64,000 nucleotides of DNA from Alloacidobacterium sp035547425 (GCA_035547425.1 DASZUU010000035.1:39481-103480); one strand, 5' to 3'; counted from the stretch's first letter, positions 32,599 to 42,285 are shown. Numbers and translations are program-made. The notes: generated from the sequence alone by a model not told the origin.

Positions 32599-35196
32599 TT
32601 AGACCGCCTGCTCCACCAGCGGCCCATGCGTTTTCGCCGTAGGCCGCTCCTCCACCGGAGCATCCCCGATCCGCTTGGTATAGCTGCAGGCGATCGTTGA
32701 TTCCTCTTCGCCTTTTTTCTTGCGCTTCTTGGTTTCTTCCTCGCCTGGAGCAGGCTTCTTGTTGTTCGGGCAGACCAAGTATACGCCCGACTTCAGCGTC
32801 TTTTCCATCAGGTACGGAGAGCCGCATTCCGGGCATTTCTTATCCACCGGCTTGAAGTTGGCCGTAAAGTCGCACTTCGGGTAGTTCTCGCAGCCGTAGA
32901 ACAGGTTCCCGCGGCGCGCCTTTTTTTCCACGATCTCGCCGTCGTGGCACTTCGGGCACTTCATTCCGATGGTGTTCTGCTTGATGTACTTGCACTTCGG
33001 GTACGCCGAGCAGGAGATGAACTCGCCGTACGGCCCCATGCGCTTTACCAGTTGGCTGCCGCACTTTGGGCACTGCTCGTCAATCGGCTCCGGCGGCTTC
33101 TGCTGCTGCTTCTGGTTCAGTCGCCGCACTGTCTTGCACGGAGGGTCCTCGTTGTAGCCTGGACAGGCCATGAACGGCCCCCACGGCCCATTGCGCAGCA
33201 CCATCACGCGCCCGCAGTTCTCGCAGTATTCTTCTTCCTGTTCGCCTTCCTGGCCCTCAGGCAGAGTCAGATTCGGTTTTGCTTCAAAGTTTTCCCGCGT
33301 GTAATCGCAGCTGCCTTTTTTCTTCTTGTCGTAACTGCTGCAAGCATAAAAGGAGCCAAATTTGCCCCATTTCAGCACCAGCGGCGAGCCGCACTGCGGA
33401 CATTTTTCGTCCGTTGGCTTCTCCATCCGCTTAATGTTCTCCATGTGCTTGGAAGCATCTTCCAGCTCATCGGCAAAGTGGCCGTAGAAGCCCTGCAACA
33501 GGTCGGTCCACTTCTCCCTGCCGTCTTCGATGTCGTCCAGCTCGGTTTCAAGCTTGGCCGTGTACTGCGTATCGAAGATGTAAGGGAAGTTCTTCACCAG
33601 CAGATCGGTAACGACGGTTCCGATCTCGGTCGGAACAAATCGCCCCGAGCGTCCGCCGATCTTCTGCACATACTCGCGGTCCTGAATCGTGTTGATGATC
33701 GACGCATAGGTCGAAGGCCGTCCGATGCCGCGCTCTTCCAGCTCCTTCACCAGCGAGGCTTCGTTGTAGCGCGGAGGCGGTTCCGTGTAATGCTGCTCCG
33801 GCTTCAGCTCATTCAGCTTGAGCTTCTGGCCTTCGTCGAGCGCAGGCAGCTTGTTCGCCAGTGCTTCATCGTCTTCGTCCTTCTTGTCCTTGGCTTCTTC
33901 GTAAACTTTAAGGAAGCCGTCGAACTTCAACACTGAGCCGGTGACGCGGAAGTCGTAACTGCGGTCGGCCTTGGCAACAATATCTACCGTCGTCTGGTCA
34001 AAAACAGCGGGTGTCATCTGCGAAGCGACAAACCGCTGCCAGATCAGCTTGTAAAGCCGGTATTGCTCATCGCTTAGGTAGCGGCGAATCTCATCCGGAT
34101 GATGGTTCACATCCGTCGGACGGATGGCTTCGTGTGCATCCTGCGCGTCCTTCTTGGACTTGAAGGCATTGGGTGAAGCAGGCAGATATTTGTCGCCCAG
34201 CTTCTTCTTGATCCATTCGCGCACGTTGGTGATGGCTTCAGGCGAAACGCGCGTCGAATCGGTACGCATGTAGGTAATCAGGCCGACGGTTTCGCTGCCG
34301 ATCTCGATGCCTTCATACAGGCGCTGCGCCACGCCCATCGTGCGCCGCACGTTGAAGCCGAGCTGCCGCGAAGCGTCCTGCTGCAGCTTGCTGGTAGTAA
34401 ACGGAGCCGTGGAGTTGCGCTTGCGCTCTTTGCGGTCAACAGCCCGCACCGACCAGTCAGCCTTCTTGAGTTGGGCAACCACCTGATCGGTGATCTTCTG
34501 GTCAGGAAGCGAAGGCGCATCGACAGTCTCGACGCGTGCGCGTTGTCCGTCTATGCCCATGAAGCGGGCAGTAAACGGAATGGATTTCTGTGCTTCGAGC
34601 ACAGCATCGATCGTCCAGTATTCGACTGGATTGAAGGCCTTGATCTCGCGCTCACGCTCGACGATCAGGCGAACAGCAACGGTCTGTACGCGGCCCGCGG
34701 AAAGGCCGCGGCGAACCTTGTCCCATAACAGGGGCGACACCTGGTATCCCACGATGCGGTCCAGCACGCGCCGCGTCGTCTGCGCATCCACCAGATGCGA
34801 GTCGACATTGCGCGCATGCTGAAAAGCATCACGCACGGCTTTCGGCGTGATCTCGTTAAAGGTGACGCGATGAATGGTGTTCTTCTTCACCACCTTGCTC
34901 AACTCATCGGCAAGGTGCGCGGCGATGGCTTCGCCTTCGCGATCGGGGTCGGGCGCGAGATACACGGCGTCCGATTTCGCCGCCAGCTTCTTAAGGCGGT
35001 CAACAACCTTTTCTTTGCCGGGGATGACGATCAGCTCCGGCTCAAAGGTTCCGTCTTCCAGATCGACGCCGATTTTGTTTTTGGGCAGATCCTTAATATG
35101 GCCGACCGATGCTTCGACCGTGTAGTCCTTGCCCAGATATTTGCTGATCGTCTTCGCTTTCGCGGGAGATTCGACGATCACAAGTGCTTTACTCAT
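32599..35196 (-). CDS. topA: DNA topoisomerase I
   Basis: This 865-residue type IA topoisomerase relaxes negative supercoils. The Toprim domain starts KALVIVESPAKAKTISKYLG and has DPDREGEAIAAHL. The active-site Tyr is in GLITYMRTDS (near residue 315). The decatenation loop region RGIGRPSTYASII is present. Five C-terminal zinc-ribbon units follow: CPQCG/CSSY, CENCG/CPGY, CPKCG/CSAYPKC, CPKCH/CENYPKC and CPECG/CPN. The Lys/Glu-rich tail (TKKRKKKGEEES) lies near residue 830. Length is normal for the family. It is encoded downstream of dprA on the same strand, an arrangement common in bacteria. Confidence 0.97.
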   Translation of the reverse strand: MSKALVIVESPAKAKTISKYLGKDYTVEASVGHIKDLPKNKIGVDLEDGTFEPELIVIPGKEKVVDRLKKLAAKSDAVYLAPDPDREGEAIAAHLADELSKVVKKNTIHRVTFNEITPKAVRDAFQHARNVDSHLVDAQTTRRVLDRIVGYQVSPLLWDKVRRGLSAGRVQTVAVRLIVEREREIKAFNPVEYWTIDAVLEAQKSIPFTARFMGIDGQRARVETVDAPSLPDQKITDQVVAQLKKADWSVRAVDRKERKRNSTAPFTTSKLQQDASRQLGFNVRRTMGVAQRLYEGIEIGSETVGLITYMRTDSTRVSPEAITNVREWIKKKLGDKYLPASPNAFKSKKDAQDAHEAIRPTDVNHHPDEIRRYLSDEQYRLYKLIWQRFVASQMTPAVFDQTTVDIVAKADRSYDFRVTGSVLKFDGFLKVYEEAKDKKDEDDEALANKLPALDEGQKLKLNELKPEQHYTEPPPRYNEASLVKELEERGIGRPSTYASIINTIQDREYVQKIGGRSGRFVPTEIGTVVTDLLVKNFPYIFDTQYTAKLETELDDIEDGREKWTDLLQGFYGHFADELEDASKHMENIKRMEKPTDEKCPQCGSPLVLKWGKFGSFYACSSYDKKKKGSCDYTRENFEAKPNLTLPEGQEGEQEEEYCENCGRVMVLRNGPWGPFMACPGYNEDPPCKTVRRLNQKQQQKPPEPIDEQCPKCGSQLVKRMGPYGEFISCSAYPKCKYIKQNTIGMKCPKCHDGEIVEKKARRGNLFYGCENYPKCDFTANFKPVDKKCPECGSPYLMEKTLKSGVYLVCPNNKKPAPGEEETKKRKKKGEEESTIACSYTKRIGDAPVEERPTAKTHGPLVEQAV

Positions 35197-35332
35197 TGGT
35201 TTCCTTCAATCCACTTACAAACTGCACTGAATTCTTCTGGAAGCTATCACGACTTTGGCAAGGAATCCAGCGCACACAATTCTACAGACGCAAATTGACG
35301 CGATTGGATACATGCTATGAACGCTTCGGGGA

Positions 35333-36514
35333 TCAGAAACTTTTAACGTAATTCTTGCCCGGAAGTTGCTTGACGCGCCCTTGCAGCTCCAGTTCGAAGA
35401 GTGCGGTAAACACTTCCGATGAACTCAGCTCAGGCTCCAGCTTTTCCATGATTTCGTCAAGCTGCATGGCCTCATCATGACGAAGCACGCTCATTACGCT
35501 GCTTTCCGCAGGCGGCAGTGGCGCTTCCTCAAATAACGATGCAGCAGAGGACCCTTTCGATGCAAGCGCCCATTCCGATTCCAGCTCCAGGCGGATCTGC
35601 GACGGCAGGTCTTCCCACACATCTTCCCATGTCGCCGTGAGTTTAGCGCCCTGCTTAATCAGTGTGTTAGGCCCCCACGCGTTCTTCGTCGTCACGTTGC
35701 CGGGAACGGCAAAGACATCGCGGTTCTGCTCGAGCGCGCAGCGCGCGGTCACGCGCGTGCCGCTGTGCTCGGCTGCTTCCACGACTAACACGCCGACGCT
35801 TATGCCGCTCAGGATGCGGTTGCGCTTGGGGAAGTTCTGCGGAGCGGGAAATGTTCCCATCGGCATCTCGGATAGAATAGTTCCGCCGTTGGCCAGTATC
35901 TGCTCGGCAAGAGACTTGTTCTCCTTGGGGTAGATCACATCGATGCCCGTGCCCCACACTGCTACCGTCTTGCCCTTGGCGGCAAGCGCTCCTTTATGGG
36001 CGGCAGTATCGATACCGCGAGCCATGCCGCTCAGAATCACCATGCCGCGTGCGGCAAGGTCGCGCGAAAGCATCTCTGCCATGCCGGTTCCGTATGGAGT
36101 CGGATGCCGGGTGCCCACCACCGCAATGGCAGCTTTGGCCAGCAGCGCAGCGTCGCCGCGAATCCACAGCAGCGCGGGAGCGTCGAATATCTCGCGCAAC
36201 CGCTCAGGATAATCCGGATCGTTATAGGTCAGGAATCCGGCGCCTGATTTCTGCATCGTCTCAAACTCTTCGTTCGCAGCGCGCAGCGCTTGGCCATCGG
36301 CGATAAACTGCACTGCCTGCGCGGGAAACTGCAACGCTTCCAGTCCCGTGAGCGGCAGGCTCAGAATCTCTTCCGCATTGCCGACTTCGCGCACGGCACG
36401 CAGGATGCGTCGGGGCCCCAGCCCCGGTGTGAGCGCGAGGCCGAGCCACGCGATGCGTTCCGGCTCAATCGATAGAGCAGAAGAGGACAATGGAGAATCG
36501 GCAGTTGTAGCCAA
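35333..36514 (-). CDS. dprA: DNA-processing protein DprA
   Basis: This 393-residue DprA/Smf protein loads RecA on incoming single-stranded DNA in natural transformation. The Rossmann-like core has AVVGTRHPTPYGTGMAE, GMVILSGMARGIDTAAHKGA, FPKRNRILSGIS, EHSGTRVTARCALEQ and VFAVPGNVTTKNAWGPN. An N-terminal SAM-like helix-hairpin region and a C-terminal winged-helix DprA_WH domain are also visible. The frame has no ATG near the start; TTG 36514 has GAAGGTG five bases upstream and is preferred over TTG 36601. topA lies downstream and mqnA is divergent. Confidence 0.93.
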   Translation of the reverse strand: MATTADSPLSSSALSIEPERIAWLGLALTPGLGPRRILRAVREVGNAEEILSLPLTGLEALQFPAQAVQFIADGQALRAANEEFETMQKSGAGFLTYNDPDYPERLREIFDAPALLWIRGDAALLAKAAIAVVGTRHPTPYGTGMAEMLSRDLAARGMVILSGMARGIDTAAHKGALAAKGKTVAVWGTGIDVIYPKENKSLAEQILANGGTILSEMPMGTFPAPQNFPKRNRILSGISVGVLVVEAAEHSGTRVTARCALEQNRDVFAVPGNVTTKNAWGPNTLIKQGAKLTATWEDVWEDLPSQIRLELESEWALASKGSSAASLFEEAPLPPAESSVMSVLRHDEAMQLDEIMEKLEPELSSSEVFTALFELELQGRVKQLPGKNYVKSF

Positions 36515-36627
36515 GCAAGCACCTTCGGCAATCTTCTGCCGAATTTCATTTCCTTTGTGTGGATTTGCAGGGAGAGTAGCTGCCGTCCGAAGCAAAGTCA
36601 AGTTACCAATGCGCGATACACTGGTAA

Positions 36628-37485
36628 GTGAGCCTTCTTCGCATTGCTGCCATCAATTTCCTGAATCCCGCCCCGCTGATGTGGGATTTCGAGCATGAAC
36701 CGGAAAAAAGCCGCCTCATGCAGCGCTATTCGATACATCAGACCACTCCCGCCGGTTGCGCTGACGAATTGGTGCAAGGGAGTGCGGACATCGGTCTTGT
36801 CCCAGTGGCGACCTATGCTTTTGCGCCGTCGCTCACTATTGTTCCAGGCTGCGCAATTGCTTCGCTGGGAGATATTCGTTCCATCCTGCTGGTGGTTCGC
36901 CCGCAGGAAGGAGTCAAGGCCGTTCGTACCGTTGCGCTGGACACTTCGTCGCGAACTTCTGCGACGTACACACGGATTCTTTTCCACAAATATTGGAATT
37001 CTCAGGCGACATTTCTGCCGCATGCTCCCGACCTTGAAGCAATGTTGCGGGTTGCCGATGCGGCTTTGCTGATTGGGGACCCGGCGCTGCTGGCTCTCGA
37101 AGATCGCATGGCCCGCGAGCAGCGTACAGGCGAAAAGCTGCAATATCTCGATCTGGGACGCGAGTGGCACAAATTGACTGGAACTGCATGGGTTTCAGCC
37201 TTCTGGGCCGTCCGTCCGGAGGGTTTACGAGAAGCGGGCATTGCTCATGAGAGCGTTGTGCGCGATTTCCAGCAATCGCGTGATCATGGGTTGGCGCATA
37301 TTGAAGAGCTCGTGACCGAATGGTCGACTAAGCTTGCAGTTCCTGCCGGTACGATTCGTGAATACCTGACGCACAACATCTATTACCTTCTCGACGAGAC
37401 CTGTCTTGAGGGCCTACGGCTTTTTTATCGATATGGAGCTGAGTGCGGCGCGCTTCCTGGCGTTCCTGAACTGCAGTTTTTATAA
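36628..37485 (+). CDS. mqnA: chorismate dehydratase, futalosine menaquinone pathway
   Basis: This 285-residue MqnA makes 3-enolpyruvoyl-benzoate from chorismate, the first step of the futalosine route to menaquinone. The family pattern is LLRIAAINFLNPAPLMWDFE, SADIGLVPVATYAF, TSSRTSATYTRILFHKYW, ALLIGDPALLA and HKLTGTAWVSAFW. The start is a GTG at 36628 with GGTAAG upstream. It diverges from dprA with a short shared promoter region. Other mqn genes are not in the window, so the pathway is dispersed. Confidence 0.92.
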   Translation: MSLLRIAAINFLNPAPLMWDFEHEPEKSRLMQRYSIHQTTPAGCADELVQGSADIGLVPVATYAFAPSLTIVPGCAIASLGDIRSILLVVRPQEGVKAVRTVALDTSSRTSATYTRILFHKYWNSQATFLPHAPDLEAMLRVADAALLIGDPALLALEDRMAREQRTGEKLQYLDLGREWHKLTGTAWVSAFWAVRPEGLREAGIAHESVVRDFQQSRDHGLAHIEELVTEWSTKLAVPAGTIREYLTHNIYYLLDETCLEGLRLFYRYGAECGALPGVPELQFL

Positions 37486-37535
37486 ATTTATCGCCCGGGC
37501 GCGACTCGCCATCGGCAGGCTGCGTCCAATGGATC

Positions 37536-38201
37536 GTGAGCTATCTGCAGAATGCGATGCAACCACATGCCCACAGGCATGCTCTGCCCATTCCGCGCTG
37601 GCTTGTGCATTTTGGTATATTCGGCGTCTTTGTCGTTTCGGCTATAGATGCTTCGGTGATACCGCTGCCCGTACCGGGGAGCACCGATCTGCTGCTACTG
37701 CTGCTTGCGGCGCATCATAGTTCGCCGTGGTTGCTGGTGGTATCCGCTGTTTCCGGCAGCGTAATCGGGGGATACATAACGTGGGGCGCCGGCAAAAAGG
37801 GTGGAGAGACCATGCTGGAGCGCTATGTGCCGAAGCGATTCCTCTCGTCTCTATGCAATTGGGTAAAACGCCATGGAGTCATCAGTGTGTGCGTTGCTTC
37901 GCTCCTGCCGCCTCCAATTCCATTGCTGCCTTTTCTGCTGGCAGCAGGGGCTCTGGGCGTCCCACGCAAGTTATTTCTCTGGTCATTTACTGCGGCGCGT
38001 ACCGTGCGTTACGGCCTGATTGCCTGGCTGGGTGCTACTTATGGGCGCCATGTGCTGCGGCTCTGGAGCCGTTACCTGGCGGGATGGTCAAATGTGATTC
38101 TCTGGATATTTATCGGCGTGCTAGTGGCGGGAATTTTATTCGGAATTTGGAAATACCGGCACGACAAGCAAGCTGCGCGCGTGCCGGTACAAGCTGTATA
38201 A
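37536..38201 (+). CDS. DedA/VTT family membrane protein
   Basis: This 221-residue polytopic membrane protein of the VTT (DedA/SNARE-associated) family has LVHFGIFGVFVVSAIDASVI, the re-entrant GSTDLLLLLLAAHH, GSVIGGYITWGAGKKGG, and a second re-entrant SLLPPPIPLLPFLLAAGALG. Family members are implicated in lipid scrambling and undecaprenyl phosphate recycling. The initiator is GTG 37536 or ATG 37554. It follows mqnA by 50 bases on the same strand and runs almost into the convergent fabH stop (1-base gap), so there is no room for a terminator between them. Confidence 0.88.
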   Translation: MSYLQNAMQPHAHRHALPIPRWLVHFGIFGVFVVSAIDASVIPLPVPGSTDLLLLLLAAHHSSPWLLVVSAVSGSVIGGYITWGAGKKGGETMLERYVPKRFLSSLCNWVKRHGVISVCVASLLPPPIPLLPFLLAAGALGVPRKLFLWSFTAARTVRYGLIAWLGATYGRHVLRLWSRYLAGWSNVILWIFIGVLVAGILFGIWKYRHDKQAARVPVQAV

Positions 38202-38202
38202 A

Positions 38203-39219
38203 TTAAATCTCCCAGCGAAGAAGCGAGGCGCCTACTGTAAATCCAGCACCAACGCTTGCAACCAGAACGAGATCGTCTTTTTTCAAACGGCTTTCTTCCC
38301 GTGCAGTCTGCATCGCCAAAGGAATCGTAGCTGCTGTTGTGTTACCGAAACGATCGATGTTGATAATGACGCGCTCAAGCGGCATCCCCAGCCGTTCGGC
38401 TGTCGACAAGATAATTCGCTTGTTGGCTTGATGTGGAATGAAGCAACCAAGATCGGCACCCGTGATCCCGCACCGTTGAAGGACTTTTTCCGTTGCCTCC
38501 GCCATCTTGCGGACAGCATATTTGTAGACGGCCTGGCCATCCTGATGCACGTAATGCATCTTCTTCGCCACTGTCTCAGCAGATGGGGGATGGAGACTTC
38601 CGCCGGCGGGCATGTTCAGGGAGCATCCGCCGGAACCGTCGATTTCATGTACGAAATCAATCATCCCGATTTCGCCTTCTTCCGCCGGCTCAATGAGCAC
38701 TGCACCAGCCCCATCGCCAAAAAGAATACACGTGGAGCGATCGGTATAGTCGAGAATTGAAGACATAGTGTCGGCGCCGATGACAAGGACCTTTGAGTGT
38801 GCGCCGGACTCTACCAGCTTGCATCCTGTCTGCAATGCGTACACAAAACCGGAGCAGGCTGCTGATAGATCAAAACCCCATGCGCCTTTGGCTCCAAGCT
38901 TGTCCTGCACCAGACATGCAGTTGCAGGGAAGAGCATATCGGGCGTAACGGTAGCGACGATGATTGCTTCAATTTCGGTTGGCTCAATGCCGCGTTCAGC
39001 CAGGCATTTTTTGGCCGCTTCCACCGCCATATCGCTGGTGGCGAGCCCTTTTTCCAGAATATGGCGCTCACGGATGCCGGTGCGCTCCACAATCCACTGA
39101 TCATTGGTGTCGACCATCTTTTCCAGATCGGCATTGGTCAATACGCGAGGAGGAACGTACGTTCCAAGGGCACTGATTTTAGCGCGTCGAGACGTGTGAG
39201 GACGCACGGTAAGGCTCAA
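38203..39219 (-). CDS. fabH: beta-ketoacyl-ACP synthase III
   Basis: This 338-residue FabH starts fatty-acid synthesis by condensing an acyl-CoA with malonyl-ACP. The catalytic triad is visible: Cys122 in SAACSGFVYAL, His in CFIPHQANKRI and Asn in DRFGNTTAATIPLAM. The N-terminal ISALGTYVPPRVLTNADLEK and NDQWIVERTGIRER are standard. The start is TTG at 39219 with GGAGAG five bases upstream. The SRP RNA gene lies just upstream on the same strand. Other fab genes are not nearby. Confidence 0.96.
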   Translation of the reverse strand: MSLTVRPHTSRRAKISALGTYVPPRVLTNADLEKMVDTNDQWIVERTGIRERHILEKGLATSDMAVEAAKKCLAERGIEPTEIEAIIVATVTPDMLFPATACLVQDKLGAKGAWGFDLSAACSGFVYALQTGCKLVESGAHSKVLVIGADTMSSILDYTDRSTCILFGDGAGAVLIEPAEEGEIGMIDFVHEIDGSGGCSLNMPAGGSLHPPSAETVAKKMHYVHQDGQAVYKYAVRKMAEATEKVLQRCGITGADLGCFIPHQANKRIILSTAERLGMPLERVIINIDRFGNTTAATIPLAMQTAREESRLKKDDLVLVASVGAGFTVGASLLRWEI

Positions 39220-39349
39220 GGCTGCTCTCCATCTGCTGCAAAGTTAAAATCATTCTCTCTGAGCGCGGGCTACGATGTCTATGAATGAGATGGTTCGCTC
39301 CACGCAAGGACTGTAAAAGTTATGTCAGTGGAAAGATGAAAATCCGGGA

Positions 39350-39462
39350 GGCTAAGTGCACCGGGGAACCTACTGCGCACGCACTAGCCCGTTACCGTTG
39401 CTCCCTTCCGGGCCTGGCGGGGTTGGCGGGATTGAGTCGCGTAGGACCCGGCACACTTGTGA
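39350..39462 (-). ncRNA. ffs: signal recognition particle RNA, small bacterial type
   Basis: On the minus strand the conserved domain IV is present: GCCAGGCCCGGAAGGGAGCA, which carries the GGAA tetraloop and the Ffh-binding internal loops. Terminal complementarity AAGTG/CACTT (39458-39454 with 39358-39354) closes a hairpin of about 105 bases. This is the 4.5S-like form without an Alu domain. ftsY, its receptor partner, is encoded at 46.3 kb. Exact ends are estimated. Confidence 0.93.
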
Positions 39463-39518
39463 TGATATCACTTTACAGGGGCTTGCGGTGCTAGACTACG
39501 TCTAAGGCGGGCCATGTT

Positions 39519-40034
39519 ATGGCGACACTTGCACATCCTTACATCCCGGTTGAAGTCTATCTTCGGTCTTCATACGAACCCGACGCCGAATATGTGGATG
39601 GCGAGATCGAGGAGAGGCCGATGGGCGAGTACGACCACGCTTCCTGGCAGGATGCAATTCAGTATTGGTTTCGACAGCACGCACAGGAATGGGATATCCG
39701 CGTAAGACCTGAACTGCGCGTGCAGATCGCGCCCACGCGCTTCCGCGTGCCCGACGTCACCGTTCTCGACCGCAGCCAGCCCATTGAGCAGATCATTACC
39801 CACGCGCCGCTGGCAGTTTTTGAGATCCTGTCGCCGGAAGACACCATGAAGCGCATGATGCGTAAGCTCGATGATTATGCTGCCATGAAGATTCCGCAAA
39901 TCTGGGTGATTGATCCGGAGACAAAGACATATTTTCGCTTCGTGAATGGGGAACTGCACAAAGCCTCGATTTTCTCTCTTGCGGACAAAGGCATTCACTT
40001 TGACCTCTCTGAAGTCGAAGCTCTGCTTGATTAG
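39519..40034 (+). CDS. Uma2 family putative restriction-endonuclease-like protein
   Basis: This 171-residue DUF820/Uma2 protein has a PD-(D/E)xK-like fold: EYVDGEIEERPMGEYDHA, RVRPELRVQIAPTRFRVPD (metal Asp), LAVFEILSPEDTMKRMMRKL (Glu), and KIPQIWVIDPETKTYFRF. Members are abundant in cyanobacteria, Acidobacteria and Chloroflexi, often in many copies, with unclear function. It stands alone between the SRP RNA and rimO, whose start follows 34 bases later, so they may be co-transcribed. Confidence 0.9.
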   Translation: MATLAHPYIPVEVYLRSSYEPDAEYVDGEIEERPMGEYDHASWQDAIQYWFRQHAQEWDIRVRPELRVQIAPTRFRVPDVTVLDRSQPIEQIITHAPLAVFEILSPEDTMKRMMRKLDDYAAMKIPQIWVIDPETKTYFRFVNGELHKASIFSLADKGIHFDLSEVEALLD

Positions 40035-40068
40035 CGGTATTCGGGCAGGAATCCGGTAAAATAAAGAA

Positions 40069-41592
40069 GTGACTCAATCTCTTCTCGACGGCGCTCCAAT
40101 CGGCGTCCTCGACACCCTAAAAACCGCAACACAGATGCCGCGTCTCAAGATAGGCTTTGTGAGCCTTGGCTGTCCCAAAAATCTAGTGGACAGCGAAGTG
40201 ATGATGGGCCTGCTCGACCAGGCAGGCGCGCAGATGACCACTTCTCCGGAGACTGCCGACGTTCTGGTAGTAAACACGTGCTCGTTTATTGATACCGCCA
40301 AGCAGGAATCCGTCGACACGATCCTCGAAATGGCGCAGCACAAGACCACTGGCAAGGCGCAGAAACTCATCGTCGCCGGATGTCTCGTCGAGCGTTATCG
40401 CGATGAGATCCGCAAGAACATCCCCGAAGTCGATGCCGTTGTCGGCACTGGTGAATTGGAAAAGATTCTCGAAGCTGCCGGACTCGAGGCTCCAGGTATT
40501 GCGACGCAGCAGCTCGCTTCGCCGTTCACCATTCTCAGCGGAAATACCGCGCGCGCCGAAGGCGATCTTCGTGAATCCCAGGGTCGTTTCGCTCGAAAGG
40601 AGTGGGATGGAGCCGACGCTGCGCTGCCGCAATATCTTTACGATCACACAACGCCGCGGCTGTTAGCTACGCGTGGCCCGTCGGCTTATATCAAGATCGC
40701 TGAGGGTTGCGATCATCCTTGCAGCTTCTGTGTTATCCCCAATTTGCGTGGAAAATTCCGCTCTCGCGCCTTTGAGTCTGTAGTGGCGGAGGCCGAACGC
40801 CTTGTTGCGCAGGGAGTGCAGGAAATTACGCTAATCGGGCAGGATACGACTTGCTATGGCGAAGACCTTGGCTTGAAAGATGGTCTTGCCCTGTTACTCG
40901 ATAAGCTGGCAGGAATTGAAGGCCTGCGCTGGTTGCGATTCCTCTATGCGTATCCGAATAAAATTACCGGCAAGCTGCTGGAAACCATCGCCAAGCACGA
41001 CAACATCTGCAAGTATCTTGATGTGCCGCTGCAGCATGCAGCCGGGCCGGTGCTTAAAAGCATGAAGCGCGGCGCGAATGCCGATATCTTTCTCAAAACC
41101 ATTGAAAAAGTGCGGGCTGCCGTTCCTGGAATTGCGCTGCGCACGTCCTTTATCGTCGGCTTCCCCGGGGAAACCGATGCGGATTTCCAGACGCTTTCAG
41201 ATTTTGTAAAACAGGCGAGATTCGACTGGCTTGGCGTCTTTAGCTACTCCGATGAAGAAGGTTCCGGCGCATTTTCTTTGGGTGAAAAAGTTCCGGCGAA
41301 AGTCATCGAGCAGCGCAGGCGTGCTCTGATGCGCCTACAAAAAAACCTGAGCAAAAAGACCAAGCAGCAGTGGGTTGGCCGCACGATCACCGTGCTTGTC
41401 GAAGGCGAATCGGAAGAGACACCGCTGTTGTGGGAAGGCCGCTCGCAATTTCACGCGCCGGAAATTGATGGGACTGTTTACATCAACGATTTCGGATCGC
41501 TGGAAACGATTGTTCCAGGCCGCTTTTACGAATGTGAAATCACCGAAGCGCACGATTACGACGTAGTTGCGCGCGTTATTTCAGAGGCATGA
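40069..41592 (+). CDS. rimO: ribosomal protein S12 methylthiotransferase RimO
   Basis: This 507-residue radical-SAM methylthiotransferase modifies an Asp of ribosomal protein S12. The N-terminal UPF0004 domain supplies Cys35 (SLGCPKN), Cys71 (VVNTCSF) and Cys105 (VAGCL) for one FeS cluster. The radical-SAM motif is C214-DHP-C218-SF-C221. A C-terminal TRAM domain spans about 430-505. The protein is longer than the usual 440 or so, owing to an insertion near residues 140-195 and an N-terminal extension. The start is GTG 40069 (ATG 40135 would remove the extension). Its stop overlaps the yacG start (ATGA), so they are coupled. Confidence 0.93.
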   Translation: MTQSLLDGAPIGVLDTLKTATQMPRLKIGFVSLGCPKNLVDSEVMMGLLDQAGAQMTTSPETADVLVVNTCSFIDTAKQESVDTILEMAQHKTTGKAQKLIVAGCLVERYRDEIRKNIPEVDAVVGTGELEKILEAAGLEAPGIATQQLASPFTILSGNTARAEGDLRESQGRFARKEWDGADAALPQYLYDHTTPRLLATRGPSAYIKIAEGCDHPCSFCVIPNLRGKFRSRAFESVVAEAERLVAQGVQEITLIGQDTTCYGEDLGLKDGLALLLDKLAGIEGLRWLRFLYAYPNKITGKLLETIAKHDNICKYLDVPLQHAAGPVLKSMKRGANADIFLKTIEKVRAAVPGIALRTSFIVGFPGETDADFQTLSDFVKQARFDWLGVFSYSDEEGSGAFSLGEKVPAKVIEQRRRALMRLQKNLSKKTKQQWVGRTITVLVEGESEETPLLWEGRSQFHAPEIDGTVYINDFGSLETIVPGRFYECEITEAHDYDVVARVISEA

Positions 41593-41819
41593 GTAAAAAA
41601 TTCGAGAAAAGAGCAAAAATTCTTCGCTGCCCCACCTGCCGTACGCTGGTGACGGAAAAAGATGAGGATTTCCCATTCTGCAGTGACCGCTGTCGTAAAA
41701 TCGATCTCGGTAAATGGGCCAGTGGAGACTATCGTATTTCTTCACCGATTCTTGATCCTGAAGTATTGGAAGATCTGAAAGGATTGAAACCGGGCCGCAA
41801 GAATGACGACGAAGAGTAA
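41589..41819 (+). CDS. yacG: DNA gyrase inhibitor YacG, zinc-ribbon protein
   Basis: This 76-residue protein has the YacG zinc site CPTC (residues 14-17) and CSDRCRKIDLGKWASGDYRI (31 onward). In E. coli YacG binds GyrB and blocks DNA binding. A short acidic tail follows. It overlaps rimO by four bases at its start and pgpA by 17 bases at its end, so the three are translated from one message. Confidence 0.93.
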   Translation: MSKKFEKRAKILRCPTCRTLVTEKDEDFPFCSDRCRKIDLGKWASGDYRISSPILDPEVLEDLKGLKPGRKNDDEE

Positions 41820-42285
41820 GACTTTCTGGGCCTGGACGGCGGCAACATTTTTCGGGGCGGGATTCGGCAAGCCCGGTCCTGGCACGTGGGGATCGGTTGC
41901 AGCCGCAATTCTGTGGTTTTTAGCTGCAAAACTGGCGCATTTTTCTCCAATAGAAACTGCCATAGGCTCTATAGCTGCTGCTCTTCTGGCGCTGGCTATC
42001 GGTATTCCGGCAGCAACGATTGTCGAGAGGGAGGCAGCCCTCGAAGACCCTGGTTATGTAGTTTTGGATGAGGTCTGCGGACAATGGATTGCACTTGCCG
42101 CCGCTCCTGTGGATTGGCATTATGCGTTACTGTGCTTGCTCCTTTTTCGGGTATTCGACATCATAAAGCCATGGCCTGCGCGTCGGCTGGAGAGATTGCA
42201 CGGTGGCACCGGAATTATGCTGGATGATGTGGCAGCAGGCGTGTATGCCCTGTTGATATTTATAGCCATCCATCATTGGTGGTAG
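41803..42285 (+). CDS. pgpA: phosphatidylglycerophosphatase A
   Basis: This 160-residue membrane enzyme dephosphorylates phosphatidylglycerophosphate to make phosphatidylglycerol. PgpA marks are FGKPGPGTWGSVAAAILWF, LEDPGYVVLDEVCGQWIAL (metal-binding acidic residues), FRVFDIIKPWPARRLERLHG and GIMLDDVAAGVYALL. There are four hydrophobic segments. The start lies within the end of yacG. With plsY and gpsA further down the same gene run, this forms a phospholipid-synthesis group. Confidence 0.93.
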   Translation: MTTKSKTFWAWTAATFFGAGFGKPGPGTWGSVAAAILWFLAAKLAHFSPIETAIGSIAAALLALAIGIPAATIVEREAALEDPGYVVLDEVCGQWIALAAAPVDWHYALLCLLLFRVFDIIKPWPARRLERLHGGTGIMLDDVAAGVYALLIFIAIHHWW

